DNA of 64,000 bases from the NCBI RefSeq assembly GCF_005869225.1, contig NZ_SWFP01000001.1, positions 372,001 to 436,000 of the forward strand, read 5' to 3'. How positions within the stretch are numbered: the stretch's first letter is position 1; each line of letters begins with the position of its first letter. Source of the DNA: Dyadobacter bucti. GTDB taxonomy: Bacteria > Bacteroidota > Bacteroidia > Cytophagales > Spirosomataceae. This document shows positions 45,192-53,630 of the stretch, piece by piece. Below the pieces are notes generated by a model that ran no database searches, had not been told where the DNA came from, and was given only the letters and a program-made list of their open reading frames with translations. A program made the position numbers and the translations under genes.

Positions 45192-46202
45192 ATGAAAATT
45201 GACAGCTCCACTTTATCCGCACTTTGTGACGAATTTTGTTATGTCACCGGAGAGGACAAAATCATTATATTCGGTGTTCGCGGAAGTTTGCCCCTGGACG
45301 CTCAAAAAGGCGATTTTGACGCAACTTCGGGGTTTCGTGAAGGGTATGAAACAGGGTATATGAAGCTAAATTACACGACGAGCCGTTGCACCGTCGGATT
45401 GTGGGATAAAGAGAACCATAAAATTGCATTATTCCCCGGAAGCACTGTTCCGTCCAAACGGTACCTTCTCAGGAATAAGGCAGCCCTCAAAACATTCAAT
45501 ATACTGTCGCCCGGAAAGTACGAGTTGAAAAAAGGTATACACCCAAGAGAGAAAGACGCATATCAGCGGCATGAGGCGCTCCTGATGGATGATTATGGGC
45601 TGATCAGCATCCCGGAGGTGAGCATTGCCGGAGGCAGGCTGAAATTCGGGCTAAAACAGGCGCAAAACAAAGTGATGCTGGCCGGCGACAACCTCCACGC
45701 CTCCCGAACGGAACCACGTGGCATATTTCAGGACGAAAACCAAAAGTGCCTGGCAGCACTGAATATGCATTTCAGCAGCTCCGGCTGTATCACAATAGTC
45801 GGGCAGCCAAAGGAATATGTCAGCAGCCAACAGAGTGACGGGCCATGGAACAGCTGGATGCGTTTTCAAGAACTTTTAAAAAAAGCGAATGTCTCGAAGG
45901 CCGACAAATTCAGTTTCTTACTTTTCAATTATGCTGATTTCAGGAGGGGTCGAAAAAATCGGGATCCTTTGCCGATCCGCTACGGAGCGTCGGGAAACGA
46001 TGTCAGGAAAATTCAACGTATACTAACAACAGTTAGCAATATCAAAAAATCTTCCGCCTATTATTCAGGCCCGGAAAACGGGCTTTTCACAGAAGAAACG
46101 GTGGTGTCTCTGTTGGCATTTCAGGAAGATTTTTTTACCGGCAAAGGCAATCATCCATCAGACCTTTCAGGCTTTTTCAGGAACACAAGACATTTTATGT
46201 AA
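45192..46202 (+). CDS. Signal-less peptidoglycan-binding protein with YkuD-reminiscent SSGC motif
   Basis: 336 residues; first gene of the operon, no signal peptide. The N-terminal domain (about 20-210) has IIIFGVRGSLPLD, SRCTVGLWDKENHKIALFPG (about 64-83), DNLHASRTE (H169) and NMHFSSSGCITIVGQP (H193, C199). This recalls an uncharacterised family with an SSAGCQ motif and, loosely, L,D-transpeptidase catalytic S.GC motifs. The C-terminal part (about 261-320; GASGNDVRKIQRILTT and GLFTEETVVSLLAFQ) fits PG_binding_1. A wall-facing role is likely, but the protein must leave the cell by a non-Sec route or by lysis. Catalysis is not established. Confidence 0.65.
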   Translation: MKIDSSTLSALCDEFCYVTGEDKIIIFGVRGSLPLDAQKGDFDATSGFREGYETGYMKLNYTTSRCTVGLWDKENHKIALFPGSTVPSKRYLLRNKAALKTFNILSPGKYELKKGIHPREKDAYQRHEALLMDDYGLISIPEVSIAGGRLKFGLKQAQNKVMLAGDNLHASRTEPRGIFQDENQKCLAALNMHFSSSGCITIVGQPKEYVSSQQSDGPWNSWMRFQELLKKANVSKADKFSFLLFNYADFRRGRKNRDPLPIRYGASGNDVRKIQRILTTVSNIKKSSAYYSGPENGLFTEETVVSLLAFQEDFFTGKGNHPSDLSGFFRNTRHFM

Positions 46203-46219
46203 CGCTAAAAAATAAGAAT

Positions 46220-48943
46220 ATGCTATCAACTGACCATGTCCAGATCAAAAAGGGTATTACGATATACCGTGATTTTCAGAATCCGAACCAGTACTACTAT
46301 CTGCCTTCCGAAAAAGTAAAAATTGCGAATAATGGAAAAGGCATCCAGTTTGTGGCTTACATAGACGGTGAAGTGCTGGAAGGGACCGACCCCGAGTTCG
46401 ACAAAGACCTGGACCGTGAAGGCGGTTTTCTGACGCTGGAAGTAGAGCTAGGCCCGTCGGAAGATGAAATTGAAGCTTTGAGGTCGGAGCTGGAATCATC
46501 CGGCGGAGGGGAAGTGCAGCTTGCTCAGGTCCCTTTTAAAGACGGGGCAGTTAAGCTGGTGATGTTCGGCAGTACCGGCGGGGATGCCAACCCGGCTGTC
46601 GACTTTACGGTGGCGGGATCGACAAAGCCCGCCATGCTGGGAAAACAAACCGCCGTTTTCTCCCTGCAACTGGGTGGAAAAGAAGCGCAGATCATGTGGG
46701 CACTTCTGAAAAAAGGTTCTCAAACCCAGGTCGGCGTGGTTTATGACCTGGAATACCTGGGTGTTGCCCCAGCTTACCATCTTGAAATTACAGTTGATTT
46801 TAAAGCTACCGAAGAGTTTTGGCAACATCATATCGATGCCGATTTCAACCTGGACAGCGGCAATCTTAAGATCGTTTCCAACAATGACATTGACCTGATC
46901 ATGCGTGATCTGGTCAATACGGGAGCTATTACGGTGAAGGAAATAGATTTTACCGGCACTGGTACCGGTTCGGGGCCGCTGGGTTCCGACGATCCCAATG
47001 CGATGAAACTTGTGAGGGAGCTTTTATCCCCTACGCTCTTTGACGCAACCGCCATACCCAGAGAAGATTACAACGTCCTGGGCAGCACATTGCCCAGCCA
47101 GAGAGACGGTGGCGGAACCAACACGCCAACACGGACGCAGGCCGCTACGCCAACACCCACACCAACAACGCCGACGACGCCGACAACCCCAACGACGCCC
47201 AGGCCCGTCACTACACCCGCTACAAACAGCCCGACGCCAACAGCCACGGCTACACCAACCGTGACAACTACGGCTACCGGAACAACAACCGTTACACCAT
47301 CAAGAACTGAAACCCCGCCAAGTAACGACGGTGTTACTCCGGTGCCCACGCCGACACCCGAGCCGCCTCCAAGAATTACACCCACAACAACTATTACCAC
47401 ACCGACGCCAACAACGCCGACAACGACCATTACTACGCCGACACCAACCACGCCGACAACGACCATTACCACACCGACGCCAACGACACCAACGCCGACT
47501 ACCCCCACAACAACGACCCCGACCCCGACCAATACGGTACCGGAAAGAGTTGAGACAAAGATCAATATCAATGCCGGCTATTCGCTGAAACACCGGTCGA
47601 TATCGCAGGAAATGAAACGGACGTACATCTTTGACAAGGCGGAAGCCAAAAGCAACGTTTACCACCCCGCAAGTGCGCTGACGCTGGAAGGTACTGATTT
47701 CGATGCTGACAAGCAGGTAATGCTGGTCCGGCTGGGCGACGGTCCGTTTAAAGAAATAACCCTGGAGATCAGGTCGGCCCTGGATTTTGATGAATTCCAG
47801 ATCACCGAGGCCATCGTGCATATCTCGTACGGGTTCGCAGGGGCTCAGGGCGATAAGTCAAAAAGAAAACTCAACGAAAGCATTGCGGTAAGCAATAACG
47901 TGCCCAGAAAAGCGATCCGTTTCTTCGTCGACGATTTCGGGACATTGACCTACGACTACTATGTTGAATTCATTCACAAAGCGGGTTCCATTATCGGCAG
48001 CCATGAAACAAAGATCAAGTCGCGGGTTTTCGAAAACGTAACTGAAAAGGACATTGCCGTGAACATTTCGGATCATTCGCCTTTGATACCCGTTGAAATC
48101 CAGCCGGGAAATCTTGTTTTCTCAAATGACGGTATCCAGTCTGTACAGGTATTTGTAGCCCCTGCAAAAGACATGAATGGAAGGACGACCATTTTCAGGC
48201 AGGATAACACTTTATTACAGAAGTTCCTGATCTTCCCGGCCGCCCCCAACAAGTATCAGTATTTTAAACGTCAGGAGTTTTTCTTCAAAGACGATTCGAT
48301 ACAGGAAGAATTCCCGGAACAAAAAGATTCGCAGGTCATTGTCAACAGTCCGAGAACCGGAGTGCTGACCATCGCTCCGATCGTGCGCGATAAGATGAAC
48401 ATCATTGCCAAGGCGATTGTCCAGATCAGCTTCACCAATATTGAAGGAGAAGTTCTTGCCAAATCCCTGGTGATCAACCCGATGAGCAACGATGCGGTTC
48501 AGCAAAGTTTTTCCATAGTACTCGAAGACGACGAGCCCAGAATATGGAGAGCTACCACCCAGTTCCTGCTTTCCAACGGGGAGATCGTAAACGGCAATGA
48601 ACAGGAGTACAACACGGACACGCCTGCGATCAGTCTGGAAAACTGCGGGCTGCGCGTATTGAAACTATTCACCCTGCTTGGTGCCTCAACCTTTGACGGC
48701 ACGATCGCCGCAATAGAAGTCCAGTTTTTCGACAATGAGGGAGAAGCAGGAGCTGTGCCGCTGGAAACCGTACTGCTGAGGAAATTGAAAATTGAGGAAG
48801 TAGTCGTACTGGCAAATGTCGGCATTGCGGACCCGCTCAGTGCGGTTGCCCATATCTTCCGTACCAATGGCACCGAAGAAACGCTCAACCTTGTGATCCC
48901 CGCAGGCCTTGACGAGATCATGCTAAGAATTACCAATATCTAA
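46220..48943 (+). CDS. Large beta-rich operon protein A with Pro/Thr linker
   Basis: 907 residues, the longest of the set. The shared N-terminal module (about 1-285) starts ITIYRDFQNPNQYYYLPSEK, then GGFLTLEVELGPSEDEIEAL, KPAMLGKQTAVFSLQLGGKE, VGVVYDLEYLGVAPAYHLEI and DLVNTGAITVKEIDF. A 150-residue Pro/Thr linker (about 295-445) has three perfect-length 12-residue repeats. The C-terminal half (about 450-907) is beta-sandwich-like, e.g. ALDFDEFQITEAIVHISYG and TLTYDYYVEFIHKAGS. The linker lengthens the protein at the place where B, D, E and F have a short loop, so the two halves are likely separate structural units. No signal peptide or catalytic motif is seen, and I recognise no characterised family. 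Confidence 0.75.
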   Translation: MLSTDHVQIKKGITIYRDFQNPNQYYYLPSEKVKIANNGKGIQFVAYIDGEVLEGTDPEFDKDLDREGGFLTLEVELGPSEDEIEALRSELESSGGGEVQLAQVPFKDGAVKLVMFGSTGGDANPAVDFTVAGSTKPAMLGKQTAVFSLQLGGKEAQIMWALLKKGSQTQVGVVYDLEYLGVAPAYHLEITVDFKATEEFWQHHIDADFNLDSGNLKIVSNNDIDLIMRDLVNTGAITVKEIDFTGTGTGSGPLGSDDPNAMKLVRELLSPTLFDATAIPREDYNVLGSTLPSQRDGGGTNTPTRTQAATPTPTPTTPTTPTTPTTPRPVTTPATNSPTPTATATPTVTTTATGTTTVTPSRTETPPSNDGVTPVPTPTPEPPPRITPTTTITTPTPTTPTTTITTPTPTTPTTTITTPTPTTPTPTTPTTTTPTPTNTVPERVETKININAGYSLKHRSISQEMKRTYIFDKAEAKSNVYHPASALTLEGTDFDADKQVMLVRLGDGPFKEITLEIRSALDFDEFQITEAIVHISYGFAGAQGDKSKRKLNESIAVSNNVPRKAIRFFVDDFGTLTYDYYVEFIHKAGSIIGSHETKIKSRVFENVTEKDIAVNISDHSPLIPVEIQPGNLVFSNDGIQSVQVFVAPAKDMNGRTTIFRQDNTLLQKFLIFPAAPNKYQYFKRQEFFFKDDSIQEEFPEQKDSQVIVNSPRTGVLTIAPIVRDKMNIIAKAIVQISFTNIEGEVLAKSLVINPMSNDAVQQSFSIVLEDDEPRIWRATTQFLLSNGEIVNGNEQEYNTDTPAISLENCGLRVLKLFTLLGASTFDGTIAAIEVQFFDNEGEAGAVPLETVLLRKLKIEEVVVLANVGIADPLSAVAHIFRTNGTEETLNLVIPAGLDEIMLRITNI
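47387..47494 (+). repeat. Three tandem 36-bp repeats in the Pro/Thr linker of protein A
   Basis: Three in-frame 36-bp units encode TTITTPTPTTPT-type 12-mers. The surrounding 47100-47550 is also low-complexity ACN/CCN sequence. Unit number could change without a frameshift. Confidence 0.85.
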
Positions 48944-48977
48944 AAATTCAACACTGTTCACTTAAACTTTTTTTATT

Positions 48978-51440
48978 ATGTTAATGCTATTCCCCACCGT
49001 TAAAGTCCCTGGTTTAGACGATATTGAAATTTTCAGAGATCACGAGAAAAGCGATACATTTTACGCACTGAGAGGACGTCCGAAAATCGCCATCGATACG
49101 GACGGTAACCCCCAGATGTCATTCAACTTTTTTTCCAGAAATGCTGATATTGCCTACGCCAGCAGTGCCAACAAGGAACTGGTGGAAACACAGCTCGGCC
49201 AACTCCTCTTAACAGTGGACTTGTCCGTAACAGAGGAAGAACACAACAAAATTACCGAATACCTCAGCTCCCTGCTCGCTAAGCCTGCTTCCCGCTTCGT
49301 TCGCTTGTACGGGCTCCTGGCTAAAAGACCGGGCGTAATGCTGACGCCGGGATCAAACAAACCAGTGATCAAGCTGGGCACACCCAATACCTGGAAAGAA
49401 GGCACCGCCAAGCTGGAAATACTGGAGGGTCTGGGTGATACATTTAAAAAATCGTCGAGCGCGGAAGTAAAACCTTCGCTGATCGGTTCAAATTCGGCTT
49501 CATTTTATGCAACTTTGGGCATCGAAGGCTCCCAGATTTATTATGATGCGCTGACGCAGGGTTACTCAGGCGACGGCGAAGAACTGACCCCTCTGCAGGC
49601 TATTGTGCGGTACGACCTTTCTGGTTTCGCTTTCGTCCCGAACATCGAGGCAAAGGTCTGGGCAAATTCCACCCAGATGTACAGTTACATGGAAACATTT
49701 TCGGAAGATTACCGGAAAGAAAACAGAGGCTATACAAAAACCACCCACAGCCCAGGAAAAACGGTCCGCATTGATGCGAGAAGTGTTACCGCCAGCAAAT
49801 ATGACATTGCTTCGCTGATTGAGGAAATGATCGACAAAAAGGTGATCAACATCGAGATCACGGATTTTGGCGATGTAGCCGCCAACAGCGCCGACATCAA
49901 AGAACTGGAAAGCAGCCTGCGGTCTTCACTGATGGATACCATCATGAGTACGATCATCCCTAATTTCTTCGAATCGGCTTTTATCGGAAAAGAAGAAGGG
50001 ACGGCAGCCGATGGAACCCCGCTGAAACCCAATCCGGAAATGGGCGTAACAGACGCGGAAAGGACCAAACCTACCGTGGACACCTATTATTCCTTTAAAA
50101 ACAATGTCGACAAGAAGCAGGTCAACGAACTCAATTTCAGCTTCAAAAAGAACGGTACCGTTGAATTCCGCAGGTTTCCGAATGCCACACTGAGCACGCA
50201 GCTCACAAAAGAGCAGCGTGAAAAACTGATCAAGCACATTGATGTAAGCAGCCCTGAAGTACAGATACTGACTGTCCAGATCGGCGTGAACGCCGATTTC
50301 AAAACTGATAATATCCATAGCATCATCGTGAACATCTCGTACAGCCAGCGGGATTTCAAAAGCGGCGTTGTGAGGGAAAGCACCAAGTCATTTATGTACA
50401 AAACCGGCGAAGAGATCAATACTTTCCGGGTAACCATGGCCAGAAATGAAAAGGGTGAACTCATCGATTTTTACAATGTGGTTGCAAAGATCTCTTACAT
50501 CGGAACTGCGGATTCTCCTCCGGAGATAAAACTTGACAAGATCAGCGACAGGTCCCTTGTTATATCGTACGACAAACTTGGCTTCGTCACCGTGAACTGC
50601 ATCGCCAATGATATCGACTGGACGGTGATCAGGGAAGCGGTAGTGAGTCTTGAATATCCGCACGTTCCAGGGAAACCCGATACTAAAAAAGACATCAGGC
50701 TTACCCAGCAAGCCCCGACAGGCAACTGGCGCTGCTACATGTACGGGAATTCGAACAAAACTTACAAGTATAGCGTCCGGTACAACCACATAGACGGTTC
50801 AGAAACCCAGGGCCCGGAAAAAACAGACAGCCGCGACACGCTGATGGTGGACGATCTCCTGACCGGACGTGTGAAAGCATCCTTCGACGTGATCCTCAAT
50901 ACTGATACGGTAAAAGCAGCCAAAGTGGAAGTATTGTATGAAGATCCGGCATTCCATATCAAAGAAGAACATGCGCACTGGTTCAAAGATACTGAAACCT
51001 GGGAATGGGTGATACGGCTGACGGAAGGAGCGTCCGAGAAATTCAAGTACCGGTACTTTGTCGAATACATCGACGGCCTGCTGTATACGTCACCCTGGAC
51101 AGAGGCCAATTCTGACGAAGACATCAATCCTATCAACCTGAGACGTCATAAAAAGAAACTCACCATTGACGGTTCGTCATTGAACTGGACGCAATGGGCG
51201 GCGGTCCTGGTGACGATCACATACAGCGAGCCTGAGAAAGATTATTTTATCAGCGAGACAGTCAAGATCGATTCGGAGCAGAAGAAATATGATTTCAATG
51301 CACTGGCATTTACGGCAGCCGGTCTCCCGTTCAAATACGCCTTGCAGTTTGAAAAAGCAGCGGAGGGATCGGATTCTGTTTTGGTCGAAGAAAAGGATAT
51401 CACATCCGGATATCTGCTGCTGAAAGCCCCTCAGGCCTGA
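48978..51440 (+). CDS. Large beta-rich operon protein B
   Basis: 820 residues. The N-terminal module begins IEIFRDHEKSDTFYALRGRP, followed by LLLTVDLSVTEEEHNKITEY, KPSLIGSNSASFYATLGIEG, VRYDLSGFAFVPNIEAKVWA and the helix IEEMIDKKVINIEI (about 275-290). A helical stretch (about 300-330) leads to ADFKTDNIHSIIVNISYS. The last 350 residues hold repeated modules of about 100 residues, with a pattern of V..V.V.YED, then a W, then Y.YR...DG...S.W (for example AKVEVLYEDP, then FKYRYFVEYIDGLLYTSPW). It ends LLLKAPQA, similar to D and F. No signal peptide or enzyme motif. Confidence 0.75.
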   Translation: MLMLFPTVKVPGLDDIEIFRDHEKSDTFYALRGRPKIAIDTDGNPQMSFNFFSRNADIAYASSANKELVETQLGQLLLTVDLSVTEEEHNKITEYLSSLLAKPASRFVRLYGLLAKRPGVMLTPGSNKPVIKLGTPNTWKEGTAKLEILEGLGDTFKKSSSAEVKPSLIGSNSASFYATLGIEGSQIYYDALTQGYSGDGEELTPLQAIVRYDLSGFAFVPNIEAKVWANSTQMYSYMETFSEDYRKENRGYTKTTHSPGKTVRIDARSVTASKYDIASLIEEMIDKKVINIEITDFGDVAANSADIKELESSLRSSLMDTIMSTIIPNFFESAFIGKEEGTAADGTPLKPNPEMGVTDAERTKPTVDTYYSFKNNVDKKQVNELNFSFKKNGTVEFRRFPNATLSTQLTKEQREKLIKHIDVSSPEVQILTVQIGVNADFKTDNIHSIIVNISYSQRDFKSGVVRESTKSFMYKTGEEINTFRVTMARNEKGELIDFYNVVAKISYIGTADSPPEIKLDKISDRSLVISYDKLGFVTVNCIANDIDWTVIREAVVSLEYPHVPGKPDTKKDIRLTQQAPTGNWRCYMYGNSNKTYKYSVRYNHIDGSETQGPEKTDSRDTLMVDDLLTGRVKASFDVILNTDTVKAAKVEVLYEDPAFHIKEEHAHWFKDTETWEWVIRLTEGASEKFKYRYFVEYIDGLLYTSPWTEANSDEDINPINLRRHKKKLTIDGSSLNWTQWAAVLVTITYSEPEKDYFISETVKIDSEQKKYDFNALAFTAAGLPFKYALQFEKAAEGSDSVLVEEKDITSGYLLLKAPQA

Positions 51441-51470
51441 TCTCCCTTATTGTTTTAACAAAATCGCTTT

Positions 51471-53609
51471 ATGGCAACTACAGATAAATTTATAATCAAG
51501 CCTCAGCAGTTCATGCTTGCGAGCAGCGTGAAGTTCATGAACATGGTGTTTTTAAACCCGAACCGGCTTTACGACGAACCTTCGGACCCTGACCGTGCCT
51601 ATGTGGTAAACGGCGCCAAGTACGGACAGCCGAAATTCAGGATCAAAACCAGAAGCGGTGGCGGGATCACTCCCGACTCGGATGCATTCTGGTTTACCAA
51701 AGATGAAAAGGATGGCAAGATCAAGCTCAATGCGATCATAGAAATATACAGGCCCGAAGCTGACGTACATCCGCTCTCGCCTACCAACACCGCCATTTCA
51801 CTCACATTTCAGTCAGGCGGAAAGCAGGTCGTCAAACCCTTGACGATCACGCAGTCGCCCATGATCAATGCGGTTAATATCCTGCAGGATCTGCATGTGG
51901 AGACAGCGGTGGAATGGGATGAGATAAAGGACCTGATCGTAGGCCTGACACAGGATACCCCGGCCATGTTTACCATCAGTATCGATTCGGAACTGTCGTG
52001 GGAACGGATCAAGACGGATACTCCCGCTACCCCTCAGCCGCAAACCAGGCCGCCTGTTATCATCCGGGACCACCGGACCGGAGGCGGGGTTATCAGAAGC
52101 AACCCGTTTCTGGCCCGGACAGCTATGCTGAGGACTGCGGCCATGCCTATTGGTGACCTCCGGATGACCACAGTCCGAACGGATCTTCTTGCGGCGGCGG
52201 CATTGGCAAATCAGCCCATGTCCGGAAAAATTGCTTTGAAATACACAGACATCAAACAGTATACCAAAGAAAACACCTCTGTGTTCGGTGTGTTTTCAGA
52301 TCAGTTTGAAGTAAAGGAGCTGACCTGGAAAAACCAGTCTCTCGCAAAAAACACCGGGAACTATACGATAAACTACCGCCCGACTTCCAGCCCGGACGTA
52401 TTTTATTTCCTGCCGCAGGAATTCAGGATCAATGTCAATGAATACTCCGGTGAACCCCGGATTTCGATAGCTATGGTACCATCCGTGGAAGGCGCCGGCC
52501 AGCCCGCTACCTACCGGATCAAGAACAGCATCCAGCTTGTCCCCTATTTTAACCCAAAAGCAAAAAAAGACCTTTTCACTACATTGGACAAAGAATCCAA
52601 AGGTGTGATCAAATATTGTGACCTGAGAATGGGCGGGTACAGTGCCGCCAAGTTTGTGCTCAGGGATGCGTATGCCGGCGACAATGCTGTGTTCCGGGGT
52701 AAGGTACCGGATAAGATCGATAAGATAGATCCGGTTTCAGGATTTACGCTGACGGTGGATTGCTCTCTGGAATCCTTTGATTTTTTCAAAAAAGAGATCA
52801 CCAGCGGATTTTCTATCGGCGATATTGAATTTGAACTACCCTATGAAGATGCGCAGGGACCAAAAACACTGATCCAGTCAGTGCCGGTTTATCTTGACAT
52901 CAGAAAACTGGCGGGTATCCCTGTCGATATTGCGGTAACCGAGACGGAATCGGAAATCAAGGGTTTTGCCCTGACCAACCCGAACAAATTCAAGATCAAA
53001 GTAGGCGGTGTGGAAGTGACGCTGCTATCCGAAATCAAGGGGACGATCTATGATGCCGACTATGAAATCGGTATCCAGTCACCTTGGGTGGAAGAATTTG
53101 CCCCAAACCAGACTGAACAGGTCACACTCAAAACAGGGGATATCGCCGAGCTCGGTGAAGGAAGTTTCTGGACAAGACTAGTAGCCGAGCCCCTGAGCAT
53201 TTCCCTGACGGAAGATCCCGACGTCATACTGTCCCGGGTGATAGACTACGCAACCGGTGATCCGGAAGTATGGGAACTGCAGATCAGCTGCCCGCTTTTT
53301 GAGAGGTGGACCGATCTGGATGCGGAAACGCTGAAGCCTTACCAGCAGATCAGCCGGGTAGAGGTCGAAGTACAAAATGGAGCCAGCAACACATTCACTG
53401 TCAATCTTACCAAGACAAACCATACCGGCTCGGTAAAAATGGCGAGGTCTATTTCGCAGATCCTGAAATCGCAGCAGCTCACAGAACGCACCTACAAGTA
53501 TCGGATTGGTACGCACTATATCCTCGACGACAGCAAATGGACGGAGTGGCTGACCCCCGAAACAACAGCCGGAAACTTCCTCAGCGTGAGGCCTCAAAAA
53601 CTTGTTTAA
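51471..53609 (+). CDS. Large operon protein C, divergent N-terminus
   Basis: 712 residues. Unlike A, B and D-F it lacks the F.D...FYYLP-type start. It begins MATTDKFIIKPQQFMLASSV and continues with its own beta-rich region. A Pro/Arg/Gly-rich hinge lies at about 182-235 (TPATPQPQTRPPVIIRDHRT, then GGGVIRSNPFLART). The C-terminal 120 residues return to the cluster style: VWELQISCPLFERWTDLD, then YKYRIGTHYILDDSKWTEWL. It may be an adaptor or capping subunit in the same assembly (inference). No signal peptide, membrane helix or catalytic motif is seen. Family not recognised. Confidence 0.7.
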   Translation: MATTDKFIIKPQQFMLASSVKFMNMVFLNPNRLYDEPSDPDRAYVVNGAKYGQPKFRIKTRSGGGITPDSDAFWFTKDEKDGKIKLNAIIEIYRPEADVHPLSPTNTAISLTFQSGGKQVVKPLTITQSPMINAVNILQDLHVETAVEWDEIKDLIVGLTQDTPAMFTISIDSELSWERIKTDTPATPQPQTRPPVIIRDHRTGGGVIRSNPFLARTAMLRTAAMPIGDLRMTTVRTDLLAAAALANQPMSGKIALKYTDIKQYTKENTSVFGVFSDQFEVKELTWKNQSLAKNTGNYTINYRPTSSPDVFYFLPQEFRINVNEYSGEPRISIAMVPSVEGAGQPATYRIKNSIQLVPYFNPKAKKDLFTTLDKESKGVIKYCDLRMGGYSAAKFVLRDAYAGDNAVFRGKVPDKIDKIDPVSGFTLTVDCSLESFDFFKKEITSGFSIGDIEFELPYEDAQGPKTLIQSVPVYLDIRKLAGIPVDIAVTETESEIKGFALTNPNKFKIKVGGVEVTLLSEIKGTIYDADYEIGIQSPWVEEFAPNQTEQVTLKTGDIAELGEGSFWTRLVAEPLSISLTEDPDVILSRVIDYATGDPEVWELQISCPLFERWTDLDAETLKPYQQISRVEVEVQNGASNTFTVNLTKTNHTGSVKMARSISQILKSQQLTERTYKYRIGTHYILDDSKWTEWLTPETTAGNFLSVRPQKLV

Positions 53610-53630
53610 TCAGCTTTAAAATACAACAAC

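Noticed and set aside
47387..47494. CRISPR-like repeats
   Set aside because: Units are contiguous, in frame and code for Pro/Thr; there are no spacers.
47068..47571. Val/Gly-only minus-strand ORF of 167 codons
   Set aside because: Antisense shadow of the Pro/Thr linker repeats of protein A.
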